In this document: piece after piece, positions 34,045 through 45,572 of the stretch | How the letters are laid out: each line of letters opens with the position of its first letter | Numbering within the stretch: position 1 is the first letter of the stretch | Assembly: GCF_023091745.1 (NCBI RefSeq) | Contig: NC_068915.1 | Location: 34,030,001 to 34,094,000 of the forward strand | Length of the DNA stretch: 64,000 nucleotides | Reading direction: 5' to 3' | Source: Budorcas taxicolor | Taxonomy: Eukaryota > Chordata > Mammalia > Artiodactyla > Bovidae | Program-made: the position numbers and the translations under genes | The notes under the pieces: model-generated | What the model saw: the letters and a program-made list of their open reading frames with translations, nothing else | Database searches by the model: none | What the model was told of the DNA's origin: nothing

Positions 34045-34439
34045 ATGTGTATCCAAGAAGTTTGGTATTAGAAAGAAGAAAATCTGAAGGAGAACTTAGC
34101 AAGTTTTTTTTTTTTTTTTGAACAGAAGAGATTTAAATATGAGAAGAAAGAGTCAAAAGAAACAGAGAAACTGAATACACTACAGAAGTAAATATTTAAT
34201 AGCAACAGGCCTATTTAGGAAGCAGGAAATCATGTTACACAGAGCAGAGATAAAGGAGTTGGCTTCGGAATAAGAAAGGAAAGCTCAAGAGAAGTAACTT
34301 CTAGAGTTACTTCAAGAAGTAACTCTGAAAACTAAATATGATGATAGCGATTTACCTATACTTTTACTTTTGAATCATCAAACAACAATTAACTACTACC
34401 TATTAAAAACTATTCTGATAGTAATATTAATAGAACGGT
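34045..34439. other. non-coding DNA with T-run
   Basis: Contains a run of about 16 T near 34105-34120. Otherwise nothing recognised. Confidence 0.45.
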
Positions 34440-34600
34440 TATAAAGCATTTATTATTCTTAGATATCATTCTAATTAACATATAATTCTGTTAACAAGCA
34501 GATAAGCATTGTTACTGATATTTTACAGAGGAGGAAACTAAGTATCCAATGAACTTAGGACTCAAATTAAGTTTATTTGATTCCAAGACTTTAAGGATAA
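34440..34600 (+). mobile_element. MIR SINE, diverged
   Basis: 'ataagcattgttactgatattttacagaggaggaaactaag' follows the MIR core (ATTTTACAGAGGAGGAAACT). Confidence 0.6.
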
Positions 34601-35050
34601 AATAATATGCAATGCACTTTGAGAGAATACTTTGGAACCATGAAACAGATGTACTTGTTTACTGTTTATAAATCATATTGACTTAACACTTTATATCCCC
34701 TAACTCCTTGATACTCTTTCCATAGAGAGACTATATAAACACAGTCAGAGACATCATTATTTAGCTCTGGGTTCTATTTAGAATCTTTTTTTTTAACATC
34801 TTTAGAGACATAGTCTTGAAAGTAGGGCTTCAAGAGATTCCCTTTATATGTCAAAGGCAAGGCTTGCAGGTCTGCAATAACGGTTTTGCTGTAAGACACA
34901 ATATAGAGGATAGAGGATAGGGGAAATGAAATACAAGGTTAAGTTCTTGACACATGAGAAGAGGAAAAAACACTGATGATTGAAGAAGCTTCCAGAGATA
35001 TGGAAGAGGTCAGATGACACTAGAGTCCCTGAGGTTATAAAAACTCTCAA
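34601..35050. other. unique non-coding DNA
   Basis: Nothing recognised. It lies in the spacer between two inverted BovB copies. Confidence 0.45.
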
Positions 35051-36757
35051 TCAGTTCAGTTCAGTCGCTCAGTCGTGTCCGACTCTTTGCGACCCCATGA
35101 ATCACAGCACACCAGGCCTCCCTGTCCATCACCATCTCCCAGAGTTCACTCAGACTCACGTCCATTGAGCCCGTGATGCCATCCAGTCATCTCATCCTCG
35201 GTCATCCCCTTCTCCTCCTGCCCCCAATCCCTCCCAGCATCAGAGTCTTTTCCAATGAGTCAACTCTTCGCATGAGGTGGCCAAAGTACTGGAGTTTCAG
35301 CTTTAGCATCATTCCTTCCAAAGAAATCCCAGGGTTGATCTCCTTCAGAATGGACTGGTTGGATCTCCTTGCAGTTCAAGGGACCCTCAAGCGTCTTCTG
35401 CAACACCACAGTTCAAAAGCATCAATTCTTCAATGCTCAGCTTTCTTCACAGTCCAACTCTCACATCCATACATGACCACGGGAAAAACCATAGCCTTGA
35501 CTAGATGGACCGTAGTTGGCAAGTAATGTCTCTTCTTTTGAATATACTATCTAGGTTGGTCATAACGTTTCTTCCAAGGAGTAAGCGTCTTTTAATTTCA
35601 TGGCTGCAATCACCATCTGCAGTGATTTTGGAGCCCCCCAAAATAAAGTCTGACACTGTTTCTACTGTTTTCCCATCTATTTCCCATAAAGTGATGGGAC
35701 CAGATGCCATGATCTTCGTTTTCTGAATGTTGAGCTTTAAGCCAACTTTTTCACTCTCCACTTTCACTTTCATCAAGAGGCTTTTTAGCTCCTCTTCACT
35801 TTCTGCCATAAGGGTGGTGTCATCTGCATATCTGAGGTTCTTGATATTGCTCCTGGCAATCTTGATTCCAGCTTGTTTCTCTTCCAATCCAGCGTTTCTC
35901 ATGATGTACTCTGCATGTAAGTTAAATAAGTAGGGTGACAATATATAGCCTTGACACACTCCTTTTCCTATTTGGAACCAGTCTGTTGTTCCATGTCCAG
36001 TTCTAACTGTTGCTTCCTGACCTCCATACAGATTTCTCAAGAGGCAGGTCAGGTGGTCTGGTATTCCCATCTCTTTCAGAATTTTCCAGTTTATTGTGAT
36101 CCACACAGTCGAAGGCTTTGGCATAGTCAATAAAGCAGAAATAGATGTTTTTCTGGAACTCTCTTGCTTTTTCCATGATCCAGCGGATGTTGGCCATTTG
36201 ATCTCTGGTTCCTCTGCCTTTTCTGAAACCAGCTTGAACATCAGGGAGTTCACGGTTCACATATTGCTGAAGTCTGGCTTGGAGAATTTGATCATTACTT
36301 TATTAGCATGTGAGATGAGTGCAATTGTGCAGTAGTTTGAGCATTCTTTTGCATTGCCTTTCTTTGGGATTGGAATGAAAACTGACCTTTTCCAGTCCTG
36401 TGGCCACTGCTGAGTTTTCCAAATTTGCTGGCATATTGAGTGCAGTAGTTTCACAGCATCATCTTTCAGGATTTGAAACAGCTCAACTGGAATTTCATCA
36501 CCTCCACTAGCTTTGTTCATAGTGATGCTTTCTAAGGCCCACTTGACTTCACATTCCAAGATGTATGGCTCTAGATTAGTGATCATATCATCATCATTAT
36601 CTGGCTTGTGAAGATCTTTTTTGTACAGTTCTGTGTATTCTTGCCACCTCTTCTTAATATCTTCTGCTTCTGTTAGGTCCATACCATTTCTGTCCTTTAT
36701 GGAGCCCATCTTTGCATGAAATGTTCCCTTGGTATCTCTAATTTTCTTGAAGAGATC
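35051..36757 (-). mobile_element. BovB LINE, antisense, 1.7 kb
   Basis: Starts with the inverted TCAGTTCAGTTCAG tail and runs to the segment coding DLFKKI (CTTGAAGAGATC), where it is 5'-truncated. Close to consensus. It ends at almost the same BovB position as the copy at 32367-34044 in the opposite orientation. A confident target duplication was not found. Confidence 0.95.
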
Positions 36758-36796
36758 AATAGAAGCCTGATAATTCAAGATAAAACCTGATAACAT
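35501..36796 (-). pseudogene. BovB ORF2 reverse-transcriptase remnant
   Basis: Minus-strand frames within the 35051-36757 BovB copy. The frame 36257-36796 (179 residues) covers the segment before the RT (DLFKKIRDTKGTFHAKMG) and the first RT blocks (KRSVFIPIPKKGNAKECSNY). The frame 36003-36260 has motif A, FCFIDYAKAFDCVDH, with its catalytic Asp. The frame 35501-36253 (250 residues) has motif B (GKGVCQGYILSPYLFNL) and motif C (RYADDTTLMAE, YADD codons at 35819-35830). A 2-bp loss near 36087 puts motif A out of frame with motifs B and C, and another break near 36255 splits the N-terminal part. The endonuclease domain is absent through 5' truncation. It is a dead retrotransposon remnant, not a host gene. 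Confidence 0.9.
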
Positions 36797-37572
36797 GCAT
36801 CGAGTATTGTATATGACTAGAGAAACTTCCCCGCCGGGATTGTGCCTCCTGTTTCCCCTAAGAGATTTTGAGGGAGAAAAGATGCCCTCTATGAGGCAAT
36901 GGACCTGAAGAAGATGAGGCTTAGGTTAAAGAAATAACAGAATGCAGGCACCCTTAGAGAAGCGAAGTTATGGCAAGGTTCACCAATTTCCGCTGTGGGT
37001 ACCAAGGAGCTGTTCAAATGACTAGACAGTCACTGCAATGCCCAGCAGATAGCTGTATGGGCTACTCAGTGACCTGCCCACAGGACAGACAAGGAGAACA
37101 CTTGAGCCAGTCTCTTTTGTATGATGAGGGGACTCCCAGATCATATTGTAGGATAAAGAAAGGGGAGTAGAGGAAAAGAGATTCAATGAGTGAGTAATGT
37201 TAATGAAAAAATGAGATGATAGGAGCAAAAATTAAGACAATTTATATTGCATACCCTTAGTTTTCAGTTGGTAGAGTCAATGGTTGATATTGAACAGAAT
37301 TGTGATTGATAAGAGAGGCCAAGGAGAACAGAGATTTAAAAAAGTTACTAGGTGAATTAGTTGGTCTTTTAACCCTGAATAGGGAAAAAAGAAACTGCTT
37401 CTAAGAGGCACTTAAAGCCTAAAAACAGGTCCATCACTTAAATTTTAAATGAATGTAAGCCTTGTAGATAATTTAAACATACAACAGATGTTAAATAGTT
37501 TTCTAAATGGTATCTTCTTGTTCACAAAACAAACCATCTAGAACATAAAATTTTTGCATATAACACCTTAAA
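36758..37572. other. unique non-coding DNA
   Basis: A mixed-composition segment at 36790-37240 includes a 66-residue frame (36970-37170) that resembles no protein I know. The rest is AT-rich. Confidence 0.45.
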
Positions 37573-37706
37573 TGTGTGTGTGTGTGTGTGTGTATGTGTT
37601 AGTCACTCAGTTGTGTCCAACTCTTTGAGACTGTAGCCTGCCAGATTCCTCTGTCCGTGAAATTCTCCGGACAAGAATACTAGAGTGGGTTGCCAGTACC
37701 TGCTCC
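37573..37706 (-). mobile_element. (TG)n microsatellite and Bov-tA SINE 3' part, antisense
   Basis: (TG)10 at 37573-37593 abuts the 3' end of an antisense Bov-tA fragment (TTAGTCACTCAGTTGTGTCC to GTTGCCAGTACCTGCTCC). The tRNA-like head is missing. The dinucleotide run sits where the SINE tail would be. Confidence 0.88.
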
Positions 37707-38999
37707 AAAATATTTGTATTTCCAGGTATTCTGAATCTAGAATATATGCATGTGAAGGTTATATTATTCAGTTATCCTGGACTTGATATTTCTAAATATT
37801 TTAAAAACTTTTAACAATTTAAAAATTTTAATAAAATTTAAATATTTTTAACAATAAAAATAATAAAACCACTCATTTAAATTCAAAAGTTAATAAATTA
37901 TTAAATAAACTTTAAATTGAAGTAAACACAATTTACATTTTACATCATTTAAAAAATCTGTATATCAGTAAATTATGTTTATGTGTATATATGCATATAT
38001 ATATATATACATAGATATATAGTCCTTTGGGAATGAACAAATATAGGTTGAAATTAAAAAAAAAAAAAAAAGCACTAACCAAACTGAATTTCTCTGTGTT
38101 CCTCAGATATTTCACTTGGGTTCACAGAAATATTGGGCCAAGGACACCAAGATATTCAGGCAATTGCAAGATGAATTTAAAGAGACTTGCTCTATCAATG
38201 ACAATAATTCAAATGAGGTCATATAAAACAACGTTTCTCAACTATTCTCAAATTCAGGTTAGACAATGACTCCAGGCCACTGGAGACCAGATGCTACAGG
38301 GAGAAAAGTATTAACTTTATCACTAAATAAATGTTCAGCATCTCCTGTCCTAATTAAGAATGAATACAGTGGCATCAAAATAAGTACATCTTTGTGCTCT
38401 AAACCTGATTTTAAATCCAGGACACAAAACCTCTTGGAAAACTTGGATTCAACCTATATCAAATGAAGAATATAAAACAGTTATAATTATAAATTATGTT
38501 TGCTGATAAAGACAAGAATGTAATGTCCTATTCAAGAAAGGCTATGCCAAGTTTTAGGAGGTACATTTATCTGCTATGTATCACATAGTAGATGTCTATT
38601 TTTTTTAATGTCTATTTTTTTTTCTTTAGTCAGCTAAGTGACACTACAGACCCCATGCATAGATATGAAATCATCAGGGAGACATTTGGGGAGGTTTTCA
38701 GATAATTTTTAGAAAAGTAAAATTCTTACAGATTATATTCCTAGACATTCTATCTATAACTTCTTTATTACTCTGGTAATTCCTAGAGTTTCATTTTCCT
38801 TTTTCCTGTGATAGTAAGAGTGACAGATCTCCCTTTCTGGAGCACATTTAGGTAGGTATGCTGGATCTAACCACACAATGTCAATAACTGCAGGTATATT
38901 ATGACTCTTCTGATAGGCACACAGCCCAGGGAATGTTTTGTTGCATCTACATTTTTTCAGTATAATGCTTGAGTTATAAATACTTTAGGCAAATAAATA
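37707..38999. other. AT-rich DNA with microsatellites
   Basis: Contains an (AT)n-type tract at about 37983-38021 and an A-run near 38056-38071. Otherwise unrecognised. Confidence 0.5.
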
Positions 39000-39130
39000 T
39001 TAGATCATTCATTCAAGTGATGTTGATTGAATACAGAATATCTACTTAACGCCAGGTGACATTTTAGAATACAACTCAAATGAGACTAAGTCAGTCCCTG
39101 CTGCCACTTTAAATACCAGGTACACTAAAA
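39000..39130 (-). mobile_element. L2-type antisense remnant
   Basis: 'cattcattcaagtgatgttgattgaat' then 'cgccaggtgacattttagaatacaactcaaatgagactaagtcagtccctgct' follows the antisense L2 3' pattern. Short and diverged. Confidence 0.45.
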
Positions 39131-39754
39131 CGTTTAAAAAAAAATTTATCAGCAATTATAAAAAGCATCATAATGGCAAGTTACTAAGCATTAGCTATTA
39201 CTGTGAATATGTAACATATGGAACAGATCAACCTTCTCATATTTGCCTCATAACCTCTTAATAAGATCTTCCTTAAGCTTTCAGAATATTTGGCAAAATA
39301 AAAGTAGCACAAGGCTTTGCACAACTTAGTTTAGAATATAATTAGGATACAATTGTCCAAGAATTTAAAAAAAAAATTACATCAACACTGAAAAATTACC
39401 ACAGATAATAAACCTGTTGTAGAATTGTTATAGACATTTTTTTCTAAAAATTGAGGAAAAAATAAACATTTGTACTATAATTACACTATTAAAACAATAA
39501 CTTTCTCAAGCTTCATGAGGCACCTCTATAGGAACTAAACAATGAGTTCTGTTTTTTTTACTTTTACTTTTTTTGAAGTCTTACAGGTATTAAGGGAGAA
39601 TATGCTAATATCTGTTGTCTACAATGGTTATTTGAACAGATTTTTGTGATATGGAATTATATTTTACTGGCTGTTCTTCAATCTGGGGTTTATCTGATCC
39701 ATATAATAAGCAAATATTTTAAAGTGAAACGCCTTGCTCAATGTTATCTAATTT
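39131..39754. other. AT-rich non-coding DNA
   Basis: No feature recognised. Confidence 0.45.
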
Positions 39755-39900
39755 TCTGGGGTAGAAAGAGCACTGCACTTCCAGCTAGGAGATCTAAAGG
39801 GACTAAGATTCCCTGAAGCTCAGTTTTTTCATCCTGAAAACAGGAATGTGTAAGCAACAAATAGAACAGTCTATATGTGCAAGCACTTTGTAAACTGTTC
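39755..39900 (+). mobile_element. MIR SINE
   Basis: TAGAAAGAGCACTGCACTTC, 'ctaggagatctaaag', 'agctcagttttttcatcctgaaaacaggaatg' and a GCACTTTGTAAACTG end follow the MIR layout from head to tail. Confidence 0.65.
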
Positions 39901-40089
39901 GGCCCTATACCAAACTGGCCAATCTAGTTCTTTGCCCCAGTTCTCAGGTTCCATGGTCTCTGACATATGTAGTACGTCAGGTTTGTTTTTTTGTGTGTTT
40001 TTTTTTGTCTTAAGATCACCTCCCTCCAGCTTCCAGTGATGTCTTGTTTCTTAGTTTCAACAGTCTGAGATCTGATAAATAACAACTGC

Positions 40090-40215
40090 CTCCTCTTCTA
40101 AGCACATCACATGTGTCATTTGTCTTCACAACTAAGAAAGGAGCTTAGAGGGGTCATACAGTTAAAATGTTGCAGACTCTGGCTTCAAACCCAGACAGGT
40201 TGTTTATGTTCTTTT
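40090..40215 (+). mobile_element. MIR SINE 3' part
   Basis: 'cacatcacatgtgtcatttgtcttcacaac', then GTCATACAGTTAAAATGTTG and 'agactctggcttcaaacccagacagg', matching the MIR core and 3' part. Confidence 0.6.
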
Positions 40216-40244
40216 TATATCAATGCATACCATGCTCATTACTA

Positions 40245-40360
40245 CCCAGTCACACAAGTCTCCTGAGGGCAAAGATGGTGACTTATGCATCTCTGTGCTC
40301 ATGAAGTCCAGTGCTCCATTTTGCAGTGGCGCACGATATATTTTTAAGTGAATAACCCAT
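40245..40360 (+). mobile_element. L2 LINE 3' end fragment
   Basis: CTCCTGAGGGCAAAGATGGT to 'catctctgtgctcatgaagtccagtgc' resembles the L2 3' end (CTCCATGAGGGCAGGGAC in consensus). Confidence 0.5.
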
Positions 40361-40552
40361 GTGTGTGACTAATTTATGCTCCTCTTCCTGCAGTCAAAGC
40401 CTATTTCCTCTGGTTTTGATATAAAAATGATAAATTACTAGGTTGGTAAACATCTTTATATTAATCCTGTGTGAGGTTTGTGTAGTATGTATGTGTTTAT
40501 TTAACAGTTCTTTTTCTAAGATTTTATATGTAGGGTATAAGCATATATTCCT

Positions 40553-41080
40553 GTTGTTCAGTCGCTAAGTCGAGTCCAGCTCTTTGCGACCCCATGGACT
40601 GCAGCACATTAGCCTTCTTTGTCCTTCACAATCTCCCAGAGTTTCCTCAAACTCATGTCCACTGAGTAAATGATGCCATCCAGTCAACTCATCCTTTGTG
40701 GCCCTCTTCTCCTGCATTTAATCTTTCCCCAAATCAGGGTCTTTTCCAATGAATTGGCTCTTCACATCTGGTGGCCAAACACTGGAGTTTCAGCTCCAGC
40801 ATCAACCCTTCCAATGAATATTCAAGGTTGATTTCCTTTAGGATTGACTGGTTTGAACTCCTTGCTGTCCAGGGGACTCTCACCAGTCTTCTCCAGAGCT
40901 ACAATTAGAAAGCATCAATTCTTCAGCTCTCAGCCTACTTTATGGTCCAACTCTCACTTTCATACATGACTACTGGAAAAACCACAGCTTTGACTATATG
41001 GACTTTGTTGGCAAATGTCTCTACTTTTTAATATGTTGTCTAGGTTTGTCAAAGCTTTTCTTCCAAGGGGCAAGCATTTG
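40553..41080 (-). mobile_element. BovB LINE 3' fragment, antisense, diverged
   Basis: Antisense BovB from GTTGTTCAGTCGCTAAGTCG to 'gtttgtcaaagcttttcttccaaggggcaagc'. The tail is the inverted CAAC type. Divergence is higher than in the copies at 25.6 or 35 kb. Confidence 0.9.
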
Positions 41081-42604
41081 TCTTAACCCTCTACATTTCA
41101 CTTCTAAGTGTTTTTATGGTGAGAAATATTAGAACCAGAAAAATTCTCTAGACTCTTCTCTCCTCTCAAAAGAAAAACAATTAACAGAAAGTAAACCCAG
41201 AATATTTTATTTATTCATATCCTCCATGTCTAAAACAGAGTTAAAGCAGCTTCCAAAGTGAAATATAGCATGGTAGAAATAAAATCTAAATGTGATGCAG
41301 CATGAAAATATTAACAGGAAAATGAGATAGGGCCAGCAATTAAAGTAGTCAACAACACATACCCTAAAAAAGTTCCTATGACTGGCTGAAAGTAGGGCCA
41401 CAGAATTTTCTAGAAAAGGGAAAAAGGAACAATTGCAGTGTTCATGAGGCAACAAACCAGTTGCCTAATTCTAATTACTCCTGATGTTGACACCACGGAG
41501 AAGATTTTTCTGTGAGTCCTCACAGAAAATTAGTTTAATGTAATAAACAGCCCTCTCAAACTATCCTGACAGTAAACATTGTGATGGATTTTATGGTGCT
41601 GTTTGTTAAAATGTACCTCAATAAAGGTTGATAGTTTCTTATGAGAACATAATTTGATAAAAGGGATTTCTCAAAGCACTAGTAAGATGTAGTCCAGTGC
41701 AAGCTAGGTAGTCTGCCTTAATCCAAGAGGATCTCAAAATATCAGGGTAGGGGTTTGGGCATCAGAGAAACCTCTGAACCTCTGGACAACTGGTGTATGT
41801 GTTGAGAGGCACGGTGTAGGCTCTAAGTGTGTGTTTCGCTAGGCAGCTTCCAGGTAGCATCAACAGCCTTCATCAGATTCTTGGGGTTGCTGGGAGAAGA
41901 AATGGAAGAACTGATCATGTTCCCTCAGGCAAGCTCTGTAAAAGACTTTGAGCAACAGTGAGTTCAAGGTTACGGTTACTGAGAGGAAGAGGTTCTGCTA
42001 GCCTCTTAGCCAGTTCCCTGCAGAGTAAGAGTGGGATGGATTTCCTTTTTGAAAACTTTGTGTCACACTTAATTCTACTAAAAGTCCATTTGTCACGGTA
42101 ACATTCTCTTCAGAAAGAATTAAACATTCATTCTAACACAAAGACAAATGAGCAATAATACAAATTATATATACTTTTTATAAAATCAACTGAAAAGATG
42201 TCATAAAAGAATGTTACATTTAAAAATAATAGAACAAAATTTAAAGGCATAAACATTTGAAAACTTGGTCCCTAATCATTAATGCTATTATTTGCAATTT
42301 AAAATAATCCTATTTCCAGATCTGTGTACACAATTTTATGTACAGCTTCATATGTATTTTTTAATTCATTCACTTTATTTACACAAAAACAAATAGATCA
42401 CCCAAGTGATGAGGTTTATGCAAAACCAACTCTAGTCAGTAGCTACAGATGAGGAATTATGATGGATATTCTTTATATTTTGCATTTTTATATGGATCAT
42501 TTATATTTGTTCCCCTCCTAAACTTGGGTTAAAAAAAAAAATCTTTTACTCTTTGGAACTATTGTAACTATATTAAGATAATTCTCTTGGGAAATTATGA
42601 TGCT
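41081..42604. other. unique non-coding DNA
   Basis: A more mixed-composition block at 41690-42060 has no recognised identity. The rest is AT-rich. Confidence 0.45.
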
Positions 42605-42833
42605 AACCATTATTGCTTCCCTGGTAGCATAGCTCAGCTGGTAAAGAATCTGCTTGCAATGCAGGAGAGCCCAGTTCGATTCCTGGGTTGGGAAGATCCC
42701 CAGAGAAGGGAACGGCTACCCACTCCAGTATTCTTGCTGAAGATTTCCATGGACAGAGGAGTCTGGCATGCTGTAATCCATGGGGTTCGAAAGAGTTGGA
42801 CATGACTGAGCGGCTTTCACTCACAACCATTAT
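42605..42833 (+). mobile_element. Bov-tA SINE with 9-bp target duplication
   Basis: GCTTCCCTGGTAGCATAGCT start, B box AGTTCGATTCC, BovB-like end AAGAGTTGGACATGACTGAG. AACCATTAT repeats exactly at 42605-42613 and 42825-42833. Confidence 0.93.
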
Positions 42834-44975
42834 GAAACACTTAAATAAGGGAAAAATCTATTATTCTGAGTAGAAATTCTCTCTGTAAGTAAAATTTTCC
42901 TTCCCTTGCCTACATTTTTAGTTTGATTTTATAGTAAGTGCTAAATTTTTAATATCAATTTTATAATTTACTCTTATTTCAGAGAGTCAGTTTATCAACC
43001 ACCTGGGGAAGCAATTAACCTAAGAATATTGAACAATTAACAAAATCAAATATACATTTAGCTTGACTTTAATTTTATTAAAGGCTTTTTGAAAAAATGA
43101 CAATACAACATAAGTTTATTGATTAGCTGTCTATGAAATTACTTTCTCCCACTTGTCCTTTTTCTCTTTGCCCTTTTTGAGTGAAAAAGCAAAACAGGAA
43201 GTTGAAGTAGAAGAAATAACCTGCCCTGTACTCAGGAACAGACATAAAGCAGCTACATTCCAGGCTCCCTGGAGAGAGCAGTGACACACTCACTGGTCTT
43301 TTTCTGGAGTGTAACAAGAACTCCGAATGCCTCTGAAAGCCCATTAACACATTTATATATTTATTTATGAGATTTTCCCTGTCTAATGTGTATGTCCTAG
43401 GAGACTGGAGAGATACCCAAGAACATTCATTCAATTGCTTTAAAGTTATGAATAATAAATGTATCAAAATCTTCATTTTAATCTGTCTACTTAGTGGAGC
43501 TCTTTAAACACAGTCAGTAGACAATAAACGTATGTTGTTTCCATGAGTATTTCATTTTGCAAATAATCAAGGCCAAAAGGTAAATGTAGGTCACTTTTTT
43601 TTTTACTCAATAATTAGTTTCTTTCAATAATCTAAATTTATTACTAGGCAAGGGAAAAATATGCAAAATGAATTCTGGGGCCAGAGTTGAATAAATCTAT
43701 TTTCAAGAACTTTTGTAGTATTGATATCTATTTTTGAATATCAATACATCTAATATGTTTTCATCTATTTGCATACATTGGCAAAATTTGTTTTTAACCA
43801 TATATATTTATTTCTAATATTCTGAATTATTTTGACTTTTTAAGTCACAAAACAGTGAAGTCTTATAATAGAATTTAGAGTTGTTATTTTTAAACTGAAA
43901 TCTATTAATAATATGATACAACATTGTGAGGGTCATGATTATTTTATACTGATTCTGTATCTCATATAATACTTTAAAAAATATCAATTCATATCATTGA
44001 AATGTTATGAAACAGGTTAAAAATATAATTTACCTTGTATAATAATCAGAACCAGAAAATGTTATTTTATTCAATATAAAGAAGAATGAATATCTTTAGG
44101 GGAAAAAACCATGTAGTAGGTAGCAAAGGTAAGCCCTGAATTTCTCAAGGAGAACATCATAAAGAGTTAAATGGATTAAAATAATGAAAAATAATATTAA
44201 AATGTATTATACTTGTCCTATCCAAAATTATTATTTTTCATGGTGACAGTTTTATGATTCATAGGTTAACAAAATAATTATGTATATTAGATTACTTTAA
44301 TACATTCAATTGTCAGGTGAATATCACATTCAAATTTGGCCTAGATAGTCTACTCTTTCATATGAGATATATAATTTACATAAAAAATAGTACAGAGAAG
44401 TGTCATATTCCTTGAAATGAAAAATTGAGCTCAGTAAAATCAAATTATTTGAGGCCTGGGGTACTATGATAGTTTAGACAAAACTCTGAAAATGGAAATT
44501 CTAGGATACTATGCATGTTTGTAAGTTGAGTAGGCAGAACATAAGTTAAGCTGACAATTTTTTAAAAGTCCATTTCAGAAATATGTTTGTGACTTTTAAT
44601 ATTTCTGTGGCTTCAGACTATAATAAATGTTCATTTTGTTTATTTCATGGCTCAGCCAAGTTTCAGCATTAATTTATGAAACTAGACTACTCAGGAGAAA
44701 CCTCTCTAAAATTAAGCAAACAGATGTCCGCTGATATCATGTGCTAAGTAATTATTTACATCAAACAATTAGTTGAACTTGTATAAACAATAACTTAGAC
44801 TTTTGGGTCTCCAGGCATAATTTTGTAGCTTAGAATTCCAGCTATATTTTCCTTTTGGGTGAGAGGACAAATATTTAGGGATGAAATGTGTTTATTACAA
44901 TATATATCCCTTATCAGAGTTTTTCCTAGTTATAATCTTCAGAGTCCTGTTAGGGAGGTGATAATAAGCTATTAT
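42834..44975. other. long AT-rich unique stretch
   Basis: More than 2 kb without an identifiable insertion. A 117-residue minus-strand frame at 43123-43476 has no recognisable domain and no coding context. Confidence 0.5.
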
Positions 44976-45572
44976 ACTGTGTCAGACTTTATTTTTTTGG
45001 GTTCCAGAATCACTGCAGATGGTAATTGCAGCCATGAAATTAAAAGACGCTTACTCCTTGGAAGGAAAGTTATGACCACCCTAGACAGCATATTCAAAAG
45101 CAGAAACACTACTTTGCCAACAAAAGTCCATCTAGTCAAGGCTATGGTTTTTCCAGTAGTCATGTATGGATGTGAGAGTTGGACTGTGAAGAAAGCTGAA
45201 CGCCAAAGAATTGATGCTTTTGAACTGTGGTGTTGGGGAAGACTCTTGAGAGTCCCTTGGACTGCAAGGAGATCTAACCAGTCCATCCTAAAGGAGATCA
45301 GTACTGGGTTTTCATTGGAAGGACTGATGCTAAAGCTGAAACTCCAATACTTTGGCCACCTCATGCGAAGAGTTGACTCATTGGAAAAGACTCTGATGCT
45401 GGGAGGGATTAGGGGCAGGAGAAGAAGGGGACGACAGAGGATGAGACAGCTGGATGGCATCACTGACTCGATGGACATGAATTTGAGTAAACTCCAGGAG
45501 CCAGTGAAGGACAGGGAGGCCTGGTGTGCTGCGATTCATGGGATTGCAAAGAGTCGGACCGAAATGAACTGA
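44976..45572 (+). mobile_element. BovB LINE 3' fragment, sense, well preserved
   Basis: Sense BovB from the segment coding SDFIFLGSRITADG to the 3' end (AAGAGTCGGACCGAAATGAA). 5'-truncated after the RT domain. One frame stays open across almost the whole fragment. Confidence 0.95.
44976..45572 (+). pseudogene. BovB ORF2 C-terminal domain, open but truncated
   Basis: The frame, opening upstream in non-BovB DNA at 44859, reads through about 198 residues of the region after the reverse transcriptase: HEIKRRLLLGRKVMTTLDSI, KVHLVKAMVFPVVMYGCESW, AERQRIDAFELWCWGRLLR, SLEKTLMLGG, and the basic run GRRRRGRQRMRQLDG, ending EAWCAAIHGIAKSRT. In BovB this is the C-terminal part of ORF2. There is no endonuclease or RT, no promoter and no host start codon context, so the open frame reflects a young insertion rather than selection. 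Confidence 0.85.

Noticed and set aside
32324..34056. 12-base near-repeat (ATATGTATCCAA and ATGTGTATCCAA) as the target duplication of the sense BovB
   Set aside because: The left copy is about 31 bp away from the first recognisable BovB base, so a true duplication is not demonstrated.
35501..36253. Longest frame (250 residues) as a possible host gene
   Set aside because: It is BovB reverse transcriptase with intact YADD but frameshifted relative to motif A and missing the endonuclease; flanks are the BovB element itself.
37983..38071. A-run and AT tract as the tail of a processed pseudogene
   Set aside because: No mRNA-like sequence precedes the A-run and no flanking duplication was found.
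43123..43476. 117-residue minus-strand frame in unique DNA
   Set aside because: No recognisable motif, no upstream promoter or splice logic, and low-complexity aromatic stretches typical of AT-rich chance frames.
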